Assembly (NCBI RefSeq): GCF_009928415.1
Contig: NZ_JAABNN010000013.1
Coordinates: 59,989 to 123,988, forward strand
Direction of reading: 5' to 3'
Length of the DNA: 64,000 nucleotides
From: Bacillus sp. USDA818B3_A
Lineage (GTDB): Bacteria; Bacillota; Bacilli; Bacillales; Cytobacillaceae
Below the pieces are notes generated by a model. The model saw only the letters and a program-made list of their open reading frames with translations. It did not search any database and was not told where the DNA came from. Every line of letters starts with the position of its first letter. Position 1 is the first letter of the stretch. Made by a program: the position numbers and the translations under genes. Shown here one piece after another: positions 18,443-26,728 of this stretch.

Positions 18443-18832
18443 TTATCTTGTTTCTTGTTCATTCCCCCGCGGGAGAAGCTGCCTTATATGCTTGATTCTT
18501 GTTTCCATCGAAACATGTTTCGTGCTGCCGATATGCACACTCGACGAGTTCGAGACAGCCGTAATATGAATGTGATTCGTCTTTATGACAGGGATTGGAT
18601 TATAGCGAAAAAAGGTAAATGATTCATCAATTGGGGGCAGTGGCAGGGGCCTTCTAAATATACCGTAGGAAGGAAAGTTTCCTTCGTTTCCATAAAAAAA
18701 TTCTGTTTCCCTTTGTACGGCAAGTGCCCGTGAGAATCCATTCAGGTAGCATGAATCCCCGAGTTGAATAACGGAAGAGAATGCCACTTGATTAATAAAC
18801 AAATGGTCGACACTAGAGGTTCGGGTTAGCAT
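18443..18832 (-). CDS. gerPE: Spore germination protein GerPE
   Basis: This 129-aa GerP component has two related segments (FSSVIQLGDSCYLNGFSRALAVQRE and NSSSVHIGSTKHVSMETRIKHIRQLL), each with the S-S-V-x-x-G-D/S pattern typical of this protein group. The start lies inside the end of gerPD with a 20-base overlap, so translation is probably coupled, and the upstream ribosome binding site (AGGA) is weak. Its order in the operon, fifth of six, matches B. subtilis and B. cereus. Confidence 0.85.
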   Translation of the reverse strand: MLTRTSSVDHLFINQVAFSSVIQLGDSCYLNGFSRALAVQRETEFFYGNEGNFPSYGIFRRPLPLPPIDESFTFFRYNPIPVIKTNHIHITAVSNSSSVHIGSTKHVSMETRIKHIRQLLPRGNEQETR

Positions 18833-19019
18833 ATCCTGGCGTCACATCCTGTGCCAACGGAACAAATGGACCGATAATCAGGGATTCCGCAGGGGTATCA
18901 AAGGCAGATGCCAATTGGATGGTTTCCGCATCTCCGACTAAAAACAATGAAGAACTTGCAACACCTATAACCTTTATATTTTCAACATGAAGGATGTGGT
19001 TGTGAACGACGAAGTTCAT
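18813..19019 (-). CDS. gerPD: Spore germination protein GerPD
   Basis: This 68-aa protein is related to the other small GerP proteins (VIGVASSSLFLVGDAETIQLASAFDTPAESLIIGPF). It probably acts in coat permeability to germinants. Its ATG overlaps the gerPC stop (ATGA) and follows AAGGAAGG. It is slightly longer than GerPD of other bacilli as I remember it, because the C-terminal tail TPGYANPNL extends into gerPE. Confidence 0.85.
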   Translation of the reverse strand: MNFVVHNHILHVENIKVIGVASSSLFLVGDAETIQLASAFDTPAESLIIGPFVPLAQDVTPGYANPNL

Positions 19020-19633
19020 TCGGGCTTCCTTCCTTTCACATTTTCAGGTAAATTATTCAAAAAAGTCCATACACCATTTTGGATTTCCTGCTTAATTGAA
19101 TTTATCACCAATTCATTAATTGATTGATCTTTATCATCCGTTCGTACTTTAGAGGCATTAGCCTTTAAGTGGAAATCAATCCTATTAGGCAGCTGTCTAA
19201 TGATATCCTCCTTAATAAAGGAAAAATAGGAGTCGTTAGGCTGGATTGATAATTGATTTTGGGCATCATTAATGATTAGTGGTAAATCAGTTTCTAAATA
19301 TTCGTAAATTGCCTTTTCAATTTCCGTTGATCGCTGTATTTCTTCCTTAGGGGATAAAGGGGTGCTCAATGTCTGGTTCTGTACCGCAAAGTCTTCAATA
19401 TCAGATAAATCATTCGGATTCAACCCGATATTTAAAGTGCCTTCGAGGGTCTCAACCTTCAATTGATCAAATTTATATTCAATCCTATCAACGTGGACCG
19501 TTGGCTTTTCTTGTACCTGTTTCAGTTGCTGCTGTAATTTATTGATTGTTTGTTCTAAGGCAGCAATTCGCTGCTCTTGAGCTTGAATACACATTTGCAT
19601 CCATTGAAGATACTGGTAAAAGTCCTGATACAT
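19016..19633 (-). CDS. gerPC: Spore germination protein GerPC
   Basis: This is the largest GerP protein, 205 aa. The N-terminal part is a coiled coil (QAQEQRIAALEQTINKLQQQ, about residues 17-36). A beta-rich central part (VDRIEYKFDQLKVETLEGTLNIGLNP) and an acidic helical C-terminus follow. The ATG at 19633 has GGGGTGAT seven bases upstream. A GTG at 19642 lies inside that site. It is the third gene of the operon, separated from gerPB by about 106 bp. I see no independent promoter there. Confidence 0.88.
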   Translation of the reverse strand: MYQDFYQYLQWMQMCIQAQEQRIAALEQTINKLQQQLKQVQEKPTVHVDRIEYKFDQLKVETLEGTLNIGLNPNDLSDIEDFAVQNQTLSTPLSPKEEIQRSTEIEKAIYEYLETDLPLIINDAQNQLSIQPNDSYFSFIKEDIIRQLPNRIDFHLKANASKVRTDDKDQSINELVINSIKQEIQNGVWTFLNNLPENVKGRKPE

Positions 19634-19739
19634 GAGAATCACCCCGTCCGCATTTTGCCTCTTTTTAAACTATATGCATGTATCCCATCCAATTTGCTTA
19701 TATTTGCTAAGTTGATAGGCAGACAAGGTTCGTTTGTAA

Positions 19740-19988
19740 TCAAGTAGTTCGGACCGCAGCTTGCAATGGCACTGAAGGTGCTAAAATTTGGCCCCCTGGT
19801 ATAACTGGCTGCTGCCCTCCAGGCTTTATTCCAGCGGGTGCGGGTTTTGTAAAGCCTCCAGTATTATATAAATTGGCCTGAGGTTTGATAATACCTGCAC
19901 TGCCAATTTGTAAAACGGATGAATTCGTAATCCCGCCAATTTTTATAAAATTAATATGAATGGTTTGCTGGATATAATAATTGCTCAT
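19740..19988 (-). CDS. gerPB: Spore germination protein GerPB
   Basis: This 82-aa protein starts MSNYYIQQTIHINFIKIGGITNSSVLQIGSAG, the GerPB signature. A Pro/Gly/Gln-rich middle (PAPAGIKPGGQQPVIPGGQ) follows and resembles coat-associated proteins. The ATG at 19988 follows GGGGGC. The longer in-frame start at 20036 would run into gerPA and is unlikely. It lies 19 bp after gerPA. Confidence 0.88.
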   Translation of the reverse strand: MSNYYIQQTIHINFIKIGGITNSSVLQIGSAGIIKPQANLYNTGGFTKPAPAGIKPGGQQPVIPGGQILAPSVPLQAAVRTT

Positions 19989-20007
19989 TATTAAAAGCCC
20001 CCATTCA

Positions 20008-20229
20008 TTACATATTAAGGAAATTATTTTGATCAATTACATCTGGATCACTTGTATTGGTTGAACTTAATTGATTATGAACACTTAATTGTTCACCGGT
20101 ATTAAAGGAACCAGCTCCGGAAAATGTTTTAGCAGTAGCAAACGGCATGATTTTATAGACGTCCCCAATGTGGAAAACAGAACTGCTCCCAAGCGTGATA
20201 ACCTGTGCAACTCCAACAATCGCTGGCAT
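20008..20229 (-). CDS. gerPA: Spore germination protein GerPA
   Basis: This is the first gene of the gerP operon. The 73-aa product (MPAIVGVAQVITLGSSSVFHIGDVYKIMPFATAKTFSGAGSFNTG) is closely related to GerPF. GerP mutants of B. subtilis and B. cereus germinate poorly because germinants cannot cross the coat. The ATG at 20229 fits the family start, and an ATG at 20241 overlaps the AAAAAAGGA ribosome binding site. Confidence 0.9.
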   Translation of the reverse strand: MPAIVGVAQVITLGSSSVFHIGDVYKIMPFATAKTFSGAGSFNTGEQLSVHNQLSSTNTSDPDVIDQNNFLNM

Positions 20230-20293
20230 ATACAACAACATCCTTTTTTAAAGACTTTATGTGTTTAAAACGGTTTATATGTCGAATCTTTAG

Positions 20294-20320
20294 TATCATA
20301 TGTTTGGGCTGTTGTAATGT
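20294..20320 (-). promoter_or_regulatory. Probable SigmaK promoter of gerPABCDEF
   Basis: On the minus strand an AC at 20320-20319 is followed after 16 bases by CATATGATA (20302-20294). This fits the SigmaK pattern AC-N16/17-CATANNNTA. It lies about 65 bp upstream of gerPA, and gerP is known to be a late mother-cell operon. Confidence 0.6.
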
Positions 20321-20402
20321 GATTCATTTGCCTAAATAATTGTTGGACTGCTGCAGATAATTTATTATATAAGTAGTGAAGAAAATTTGGGGAGGATTGT
20401 AA

Positions 20403-21311
20403 ATGAAATTCGTAACGGTTAAACACATGGATGAAGTGTTAGTTGGTTTAGTTAACCCTGATGAGACCAGAGTGCTTTTATTAAATCGAGCAGAGGAAAT
20501 CAGGAGTGGTAATAGGATTTTTCCAAAATCATTGACGGAATGCATTTCTTTAGGTGATGAATTTATTAGTAAAGTGAATGATTTGCTTATCTGGGCGGAA
20601 AGCCAAGGACAAACGGAAGAGTTGTACATATCATTAGAGGAAGTAAATTTATTAGCTCCGATTCCCAGACCGCAGAAAAATATCTTCTGTGTTGGTAAAA
20701 ATTACACTGAACATGCAATTGAAATGGGGAGTGCTGATGATATCCCTGAACATATAATGGTTTTTACAAAGGCACCAACAACTGTAATTGGGCCGGATGA
20801 ACCGGTTTTAAGCCACCGGGACGTTACGGATCAGCTGGATTATGAAGGTGAATTAGCCGTTATTATTGGGAAAAAAGGAAGAGCCATCAAACAGGAAGAA
20901 GCACTTGATTACGTTTTTGGCTATAGCATTATCAATGATGTGACGGCTAGAGATTTACAATCGCGGCATAAACAGTTTTTTATTGGTAAAAGTTTAGATA
21001 CTACCTGCCCATTTGGTCCATGGATTGTTCATAAAAGTGTGATTCCTAATCCGAATGCTTTGGATATAGAAACAAGGATTAATGGGGAAGTGAGACAAAG
21101 TTCGAGTACAAAAAACCTTATTTTTTCGATTGAAGAAATCATCTCTGTTTTATCAAGAGGGATGACACTCGAACCTGGGGATATTATTGCAACAGGCACC
21201 CCGGCTGGTGTTGGAAAAGGCTATAAACCTCCTAAATTCTTAAAGCCTGGAGATGAAATGGAAATTAGAATTGAAAAGATTGGTACGTTAGAAAATCTAG
21301 TTGAAAAGTAA
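20403..21311 (+). CDS. yisK: Fumarylacetoacetate hydrolase family protein YisK
   Basis: This 302-aa FAH-superfamily enzyme binds a divalent metal with the motif region DYEGELAVIIGKKGRAI (ligands E/E/D) and later TGTPAGVGKG. The typical block FCVGKNYTEHAIEMG precedes it. B. subtilis YisK has been described as an oxaloacetate decarboxylase that also associates with cell-shape protein Mbl. By homology the same activity is likely here. The ribosome binding site is GGGGAGGA and its neighbours are gerP and yisL, as in B. subtilis. Confidence 0.87.
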   Translation: MKFVTVKHMDEVLVGLVNPDETRVLLLNRAEEIRSGNRIFPKSLTECISLGDEFISKVNDLLIWAESQGQTEELYISLEEVNLLAPIPRPQKNIFCVGKNYTEHAIEMGSADDIPEHIMVFTKAPTTVIGPDEPVLSHRDVTDQLDYEGELAVIIGKKGRAIKQEEALDYVFGYSIINDVTARDLQSRHKQFFIGKSLDTTCPFGPWIVHKSVIPNPNALDIETRINGEVRQSSSTKNLIFSIEEIISVLSRGMTLEPGDIIATGTPAGVGKGYKPPKFLKPGDEMEIRIEKIGTLENLVEK

Positions 21312-21420
21312 AAGACTATATTTCAAAGTTAATTACGATATTTGCCTTCCTTTTTTTCGTATTCTCCCATCTCCTGTGGTATGATAGTTTCGAGTATTTG
21401 GTACATAAGGAGGAAATATT

Positions 21421-21780
21421 GTGATTCATGGACATATTACGGCATGGGTTTTAGCTCTGATTTTATTCTTTGTGGCTCTTTCATTGGTTAAAAGCGGTAA
21501 AGCAAAGGGTGCTAAAATTGTTCAAATGATTTTAAGAGTGTTATACCTGCTGATTATTGCTACGGGTGTAGGTCTTCTTTTTTCCGTTTACAAAATCGAT
21601 GTATGGTATATCTTAAAAGCGGTTGTCGGAATTTGGGTAATTGGTTTATTTGAAATGATTCTTAGCCGTACGATTAATAAGCGAAGAACTTCTACTTTTT
21701 GGATTCAATTTGCTGTTGCATGGTTATTAGTATTATATTTAGGATTTGTAAAATTACCAATGTCATTTTTACATCCGTAA
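21421..21780 (+). CDS. yisL: DUF1516 membrane protein YisL
   Basis: This 119-aa integral-membrane protein has four hydrophobic helices (about residues 5-25, 35-55, 62-82 and 95-113) and belongs to the YisL/DUF1516 family. Its function is unknown. It begins with GTG after AAGGAGGAAATATT and ends at a strong terminator. Its position after yisK is conserved in B. subtilis. Confidence 0.82.
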   Translation: MIHGHITAWVLALILFFVALSLVKSGKAKGAKIVQMILRVLYLLIIATGVGLLFSVYKIDVWYILKAVVGIWVIGLFEMILSRTINKRRTSTFWIQFAVAWLLVLYLGFVKLPMSFLHP

Positions 21781-21787
21781 TTAATTT

Positions 21788-21819
21788 AGCTGCCGGAGAT
21801 ACTTTTCGGCAGCTTTTTT
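21788..21819 (+). terminator. yisL terminator
   Basis: An AGCTGCCG/CGGCAGCT perfect stem is followed by five T residues, beginning eight bases after the yisL stop. Confidence 0.88.
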
Positions 21820-21857
21820 ATTTTTTCCGAGTTTGTGATAACTGTTGATAAACGGTA

Positions 21858-22117
21858 TTGTCTTAGAGCAGAGCTCTTGGGGACAAAACTATAGTTAGGA
21901 AGTATGAGAGTGTCTTCAAGAGGTATCCTTGAGGACAAAATGACAGAAAGGAAGCAGGAGAGTGTCTTCAAGAGGTATCCTTGAGGACAAAATGACAGAA
22001 AGGAAGCAGGAAAGTGTCTTCAAGAGGTATCCTTAAGGACAAAATGACAGAAAGGAAGCAGGAAAGTGTCTTCAAGAGGTATCCTTGAGGACAAAACGGC
22101 AGAGAGGAAGTAGGAAA
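21858..22117. repeat. Tandem array of five 52-bp units, each with an internal inverted repeat
   Basis: Units begin at 21858, 21910, 21962, 22014 and 22066. The middle three are nearly identical, the first and last have diverged, and a further decayed unit may start at 22118. In each good unit GTCTTCAAG and CTTGAGGAC can pair (nine pairs, one G-U) around AGGTATC. The rest of the unit is purine-rich (ACAGAAAGGAAGCAGGA). No open frame runs through it. It fills most of the 467-bp gap between yisL and the MoaD-like gene. Confidence 0.9.
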
Positions 22118-22247
22118 ATATCTTTAAAAATGACCTTACAATAGTGCTATTATAGACAAAATCTCAAAAAATAGTAACATTCCATTTATCTAGTGACAAC
22201 ATCAATCTTTGGTAATAATATTTATAATAGGGGGAGTGATCATACAT

Positions 22248-22520
22248 ATGCTAGTAAAGGTGTTTGCGAATCTCCGGCAAATTTGCGGAGGAGTAACCGT
22301 AGAGGTAAAGCCGGACGGTGATCGAGTAATCGATGTTTTAGATAAAATGGTAGAAATGTTTCCTGATTTACAGACTGAAATTTTCACATCAGAAAAAACT
22401 TTGCTTCCGTTTGTTCATGTGTATGTAAATGGCAGAAATATCATCCATCTGGAAGATCTTAAAACAAAAGTTAAGGAAGAAGACCAGTTTGCTCTCTTTC
22501 CGCCAGTTGCCGGTGGTTAA
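22248..22520 (+). CDS. MoaD/ThiS-family sulfur carrier protein
   Basis: This 90-aa ubiquitin-like carrier ends in the diagnostic Gly-Gly (FPPVAGG), the site that is adenylated and thiocarboxylated to supply sulfur for the pterin dithiolene. The ATG at 22248 follows GGGGGAGTGAT. An in-frame ATG at 22209 adds an unrelated hydrophobic stretch and is rejected. It is directly joined to the next gene (stop and ATG adjacent), and lies close to an aldehyde:ferredoxin oxidoreductase and a ThiF/MoeB enzyme. This suggests a dedicated molybdo- or tungstopterin carrier rather than the housekeeping MoaD. Confidence 0.85.
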   Translation: MLVKVFANLRQICGGVTVEVKPDGDRVIDVLDKMVEMFPDLQTEIFTSEKTLLPFVHVYVNGRNIIHLEDLKTKVKEEDQFALFPPVAGG

Positions 22521-22793
22521 ATGGTAAACAGAGAATTAGAGTTTCGTGGAATAAATATCAGCCATCTTGGAATGTATTTCGAAGAACTCGGAGCGAAGCA
22601 AGTCACCACAACTTTTCCGTTAACCTATAAGGCAGCTGACTGGACCGGGCAGATCCTATCCGAAGAGGAAATTTCCTTTACCGCTGTCTTTAAAGTCAAT
22701 GCCGTTAAAGTGCGGTTTATTACAGAAGATGAAGAGAAGCTGAACGAAGTCATCACTCAATATCGTTATAAAACAACCCGTATTGGCGGATAA
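22521..22793 (+). CDS. 90-aa protein linked to the MoaD-like carrier
   Basis: I do not recognise this with certainty. It begins at the base after the MoaD stop, so the two must be cotranslated. It has a beta-rich composition (ISFTAVFKVNAVKVRFITEDEEKLNEVI), no cysteine and no membrane segment. It could be the free form of the MoaD-related C-terminal domain (DUF1952) that is fused to MoaD-like proteins in Thermus. That assignment is from memory and weak. Its constant companion here is the tungstopterin-type oxidoreductase gene, convergent across a shared terminator. Confidence 0.6.
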   Translation: MVNRELEFRGINISHLGMYFEELGAKQVTTTFPLTYKAADWTGQILSEEEISFTAVFKVNAVKVRFITEDEEKLNEVITQYRYKTTRIGG

Positions 22794-22794
22794 A

Positions 22795-22831
22795 CAAAAG
22801 CATCTGCACTAACTTTGTGCAGATGCTTTTG
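22795..22831. terminator. Bidirectional terminator between the MoaD-like operon and AOR
   Basis: A 15-bp perfect stem (CAAAAGCATCTGCAC and its complement) has T-rich ends on both strands. It lies between two convergent genes. Confidence 0.9.
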
Positions 22832-22837
22832 TTCCTA

Positions 22838-24667
22838 TTAAACTAGCTGGCTTTCGGAATCAATGATGCCTAATTCCCGAAGCTTTTGCTCAGGCACCAG
22901 TCCATCTTTCCAGCCGCGGACCTGATAGTACTCTTCAAGCATGATATCCATCCGGCTTACATGTCCTGCACTGTTTCCTGATGCAGGTTCCTCCGTAAAG
23001 CGTTTTGGAAGGAAATCATCTTCACGTTTATTGAAACCAGCAAGATTATTATAATACCGCTCAAGATTATAAATTCTTTCTCCGGCTTTCATAACCTCAT
23101 CCGCAGTCATTGGGATTCCAGTCATCGCACTGTATTGCTCGGCATAGTGCTCTGCATTTTCCGAGAAAGAAGAGAATTTACAAATATTCATAGAATCAGA
23201 AAAGGCCAGCATGTCTTGGAATACTTTTAACAGCTCTCCTTTACCTTCTGGTTTAAGGCGATCAGTGGGTTCAGGAATACCGGCAATTTCACTTGCTACA
23301 GTGTAGCCGCGTAAGTGACAGGCACCACGGTTGCTTGTCGCATAACCAAGACCAATGCCTTGGATTCCACGAGGATCGTAGGCAGGAATGGATTGTCCTT
23401 TAACAGACATGGATAGCTCTGGTGTACCCCAGGCAGCTGCAGCGCGGGCAGGACCTTCGGCAAGAATGCCGCCAAAACCTTCACGAAGAGCGATCTTTCT
23501 TGTTAAGTCAATCATGGAATCCGCATCGCCCCAGATTAATTCCTCAGTAATAATTCCTTTTTCGAACGCTTCCATCGTTACAGAGAAGCAGTGGCCAAGC
23601 TCGATGGTATCGAGGCCATATTCATTACAACGATCAATCATATAAGAAATAGCCTCGGCATCACTTAGAAGACAGTTGGAGCCCAGTGACCAGGCAGATT
23701 CAAACTCAATACTTTCCACGCGTGTTTTATACTTGCCATCTTTTACCTCTACTTCGATTTTACAGCCTACTGGGCAGGCATGACAGGTGTTATTAGCCAC
23801 ACGAAGATGTGTGTTTACATATTCACCACTATGTTTTTCTGCCTCATCCCAATGAGTGAGTTGGGAGTTTTTCGTAGGAAGGGCACCAACTTCATTAATT
23901 AAGTTGGTTAACACGTTCGTACCATAAACGGATAAGCCGCCTTTATTCGGTGCTGTTAAGCCGCCATCTAAAATCGCTTTAACCGCTTTCTTATTTGCTT
24001 CTTTGTATTCTGCATCTAATTTAGGTACTGGCATATTTCCCTTTTGAGCGGCCTTGATAACAATTGCTTTTAACTTTTTATAACCAGCAACTGCTGCTGT
24101 ACCTCCACGGCCGGCTGCACGATCGTGCTCATTAATAAAGGAGGCAAACCGAACGGTATTTTCTCCAGCTTGACCGATTGTCATAACACTTAGGTCTTGT
24201 TCACCATATTGATCTTTCATCACTTGAATGAACGCACGAGTGCTAGTTCCCCATAGATTAGAAGCATCGCGGAGTTCTGCCTTCCCGTCTTCAATGTAAA
24301 GATATACAGGCCTGTCGCTCTTCCCTTTAAAAATCAGATTATCAATGCCTGCCCATTTTAACCGGGCAGCTGTCCAACCGCCGATGTGAGAATCTGTAAC
24401 TGTGCCTGTCAATGGAGATTTGGTTACGACACAAAGACGGCCGCTCATGGATGAGCGTGATCCTGTAACAGGTCCTGTCATAAAACATAAGAGGTTGTCA
24501 GCAGATAATGGCTCGACTTCCGGGCCGTTATCTAATACATATTTGACACCGAGACCACGGCCGCCTATGTATTTTTTTGCATCCTCTTCATTGAGGGTTC
24601 TGTAATCCACTGTTCCACTCGTTAAATCAACAAGAACCTCCTTGTTTTTGAAACCGCCAATACTCAT
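22838..24667 (-). CDS. aor: Aldehyde:ferredoxin oxidoreductase (tungsten-cofactor enzyme)
   Basis: This 609-aa protein matches the AOR family in length and order of features. It begins with the N-terminal GRGLGVKYV and GPVTGSRSSMSGRLCVVTKSPLTG block, followed by DRAAGRGGTAAVAG (cofactor binding). The CHACPVGC cysteines near residue 290 and a later cysteine in DSMNICKF (about 510) are the expected four ligands of the [4Fe-4S] cluster. Characterised members oxidise aldehydes to acids with ferredoxin and a tungsten bis-pterin. Substrate and redox partner here are unknown. The probable minus-strand -10 TATAAT is at 24776-24771. Neighbouring carrier and ThiF-like genes point to cofactor supply. 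Confidence 0.9.
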   Translation of the reverse strand: MSIGGFKNKEVLVDLTSGTVDYRTLNEEDAKKYIGGRGLGVKYVLDNGPEVEPLSADNLLCFMTGPVTGSRSSMSGRLCVVTKSPLTGTVTDSHIGGWTAARLKWAGIDNLIFKGKSDRPVYLYIEDGKAELRDASNLWGTSTRAFIQVMKDQYGEQDLSVMTIGQAGENTVRFASFINEHDRAAGRGGTAAVAGYKKLKAIVIKAAQKGNMPVPKLDAEYKEANKKAVKAILDGGLTAPNKGGLSVYGTNVLTNLINEVGALPTKNSQLTHWDEAEKHSGEYVNTHLRVANNTCHACPVGCKIEVEVKDGKYKTRVESIEFESAWSLGSNCLLSDAEAISYMIDRCNEYGLDTIELGHCFSVTMEAFEKGIITEELIWGDADSMIDLTRKIALREGFGGILAEGPARAAAAWGTPELSMSVKGQSIPAYDPRGIQGIGLGYATSNRGACHLRGYTVASEIAGIPEPTDRLKPEGKGELLKVFQDMLAFSDSMNICKFSSFSENAEHYAEQYSAMTGIPMTADEVMKAGERIYNLERYYNNLAGFNKREDDFLPKRFTEEPASGNSAGHVSRMDIMLEEYYQVRGWKDGLVPEQKLRELGIIDSESQLV

Positions 24668-24875
24668 AAATTCCCCTCTTTTCTAATTTCACTTTTTATA
24701 TGAATCACTTAACCTATGAATGAAAACGGTTAAATAATTTCTCCAAAATTTAGCTAATCATCCAATATCTATTATACATGGTTTCAAATTCTATTAAAAT
24801 TAAAAAATTTAGTTAAATCAAATAATTATTTGATAAGATAAAGGTACTTAATGTGAAAAAGAAAAGAGGTAGCTC

Positions 24876-25904
24876 ATGAGTGATTTAGAACGGTATTCTA
24901 GGCAAATTCTTTTTCAAGCGGTTGGAGAAGAAGGGCAAAGGAAACTGCTTGGCAGCCGGGCAGCCATTGTTGGGATAGGTGCCCTTGGTACAGTTATCGC
25001 TAATCATCTCGTCCGCTCTGGAGTCGGATACATAAGGCTGATCGACCGGGACCTGGTGGAATGTTCCAACCTTCAGCGGCAGATTCTTTTTACCGAGGAA
25101 GATGCCCGCAAACAGCATCCAAAGGTGATTGCCGCTCAAAATAGACTGAGGGAGATCAATTCTACTGTTACTGTTGATGCAGTTATTGCCGATTTAAACT
25201 TGGATAATGCCGAAGAACTATTAACCGAAATGGACGTAATCGTCGACGGAACTGATAATTTTATGACCCGTTTTTTAATTAACGATGTGGCAGTAAAGTA
25301 TAAAGTTCCATGGGTGCACGGAGCCGCAGTAAGTTCGCGGGGAATGTTTGCCGTTATCAAACCGGGGGTTACTCCTTGTTACCGCTGTCTTTTCCCGCAT
25401 GCTCCAAGCGGCAATGGAGAGACTTGTGATACGGTGGGCGTGTTGTCACCATTAACGGATATTATCGGTTCTTATCAGGCGATGGAAACCATTAAACTAT
25501 TAGTAGGAGCAGAAACTACACCTAATCTTGAACAAATCGATATTTGGGATCATTCAAACCTGCAAATGGATATTTCACAAGGAAGAAATCCTGATTGTCC
25601 AGCTTGCGGGCAGGGCCGATTTGATTATTTGGACCGTTCTTCCGGACATCAGATTGCATACACAACCCTATGTGGACGGGATACCGTTCAAATAAACCCG
25701 AAACATAAAAGAGAGTTAGATCTTAGGAAGACAGCCGAGAATCTGCTAAAAAGTGGAAAAGTATCTTCTAATGAGTTTTTACTCCGGTTTTCTCCGGTCG
25801 AAGAAGTAACCATAGTGGTTTTTAAAGACGCCCGGGTTCTTATCCACGGTACAAATGACATTGTAAAAGCAAAGCAGCTTTATGCGAAGTATATAGGCGC
25901 TTAA
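24876..25904 (+). CDS. moeB: ThiF/MoeB-family adenylyltransferase
   Basis: This E1-like enzyme adenylates the C-terminal glycine of a MoaD or ThiS carrier. It shows the nucleotide loop GIGALGTVIANHLVRSGVG (about residues 29-47), the RQILF arginine region and DGTDNFMTRFLIND. Zinc cysteines are CYRC and CPAC, with a GETCDTVGVLSP crossover cysteine. At 342 aa it is longer than MoeB and carries about 80 extra C-terminal residues without the HxCxR-type rhodanese motif. ATG follows AAAAGAGGT. It is divergent from AOR, so a role with the carrier at 22248 is likely, but housekeeping MoeB or ThiF roles remain possible. Confidence 0.87.
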   Translation: MSDLERYSRQILFQAVGEEGQRKLLGSRAAIVGIGALGTVIANHLVRSGVGYIRLIDRDLVECSNLQRQILFTEEDARKQHPKVIAAQNRLREINSTVTVDAVIADLNLDNAEELLTEMDVIVDGTDNFMTRFLINDVAVKYKVPWVHGAAVSSRGMFAVIKPGVTPCYRCLFPHAPSGNGETCDTVGVLSPLTDIIGSYQAMETIKLLVGAETTPNLEQIDIWDHSNLQMDISQGRNPDCPACGQGRFDYLDRSSGHQIAYTTLCGRDTVQINPKHKRELDLRKTAENLLKSGKVSSNEFLLRFSPVEEVTIVVFKDARVLIHGTNDIVKAKQLYAKYIGA

Positions 25905-25910
25905 AAAAGA

Positions 25911-25932
25911 AAAGGCTGGGAATCCAGCCTTT
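25911..25932. terminator. Terminator shared by convergent moeB-like and yisN genes
   Basis: An AAAGGCTGG/CCAGCCTTT stem lies here. On the minus strand it is followed by TTCTTTTTT, and on the plus strand only by TTCATG, so it works better for yisN. Confidence 0.75.
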
Positions 25933-26495
25933 CATGATATCATTTTTTCAATCACTAGTCGTTTTCCAGTGTTTAATGTGAACTCAAAGCGATCATTGAC
26001 TTTCTCAAAATAGCAAAAATGATGCTGGACATTACAAATTTGCTCTTGATTGTCAAAAACCATAAAATTCACCCCGTCTTTGCGATTTTCATCGGATAAG
26101 AAGGATAAGTGGTTGTAACAATAGATGCAATCGTAAATGGAAAAGTTTAAGGAATTTAATGTGGTTACAAACTGAAAAAAGGCATCATCATTGACTCCAT
26201 CTAGAAGTCTCTCGAGAGAATAAATTAAATGTTTTCTCATTCTAATTGTATCATGGTCACGCAGCATCACTGCTTCTTTCCCGCAATAAAGTTTCCCGGG
26301 TTCCCCGAGGATCCCTTTCTTCCAACGGTTCAAGCGAAAGACCTCAATTTCTTGGTGTGTGAAATCATCTAACATGGTTGCTTCTTCTGTCTCTTCGTCG
26401 AAAAAAATCCATTGATCATTTATCTGTTCCACTGTTCCTACATTGTATGCCCTAGCTTGAAAATCATATAGTTTTAATCGTTGTTGTCGATTCAT
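25932..26495 (-). CDS. yisN: YisN-like DUF2777 protein
   Basis: This is a 187-aa soluble protein of unknown function. The start MNRQQRLKLYDFQARAYNVGTVEQINDQWIFFDEETEEATMLDDF resembles the DUF2777 family, and the place directly before asnO equals that of yisN in B. subtilis. It contains a tryptophan- and acid-rich N-terminal half and several cysteines (CIYCYNHL, CNVQHHFCYF) that could bind metal, though this is not a defined motif. ATG 26495 follows GGAGG. A longer start at 26540 lacks a site. Confidence 0.65.
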   Translation of the reverse strand: MNRQQRLKLYDFQARAYNVGTVEQINDQWIFFDEETEEATMLDDFTHQEIEVFRLNRWKKGILGEPGKLYCGKEAVMLRDHDTIRMRKHLIYSLERLLDGVNDDAFFQFVTTLNSLNFSIYDCIYCYNHLSFLSDENRKDGVNFMVFDNQEQICNVQHHFCYFEKVNDRFEFTLNTGKRLVIEKMIS

Positions 26496-26728
26496 CACTA
26501 ACCTCCGTACACAGTTGCTTTCATTTTTCTTTTTAGACATCTTGCTGTCTTTTTATAACCTGTTTATTTCTAAAAACTTAAGTATAAAAATGAGACTCCT
26601 AAGAATACCTGTTTGGAAATGGTATTTGTACCATTCTGTCTGGGACAATTAACCATTTAATCTGGGCTGAATAGTATAGAGCATGTAATACCTGTTCAGT
26701 TATTTATTTGTAAGGGAGTGAGATGCGA

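Noticed and set aside
21858..22117. CRISPR array
   Set aside because: The copies are directly contiguous with a 52-bp period and there are no unique spacers or cas genes nearby. It is a tandem repeat.
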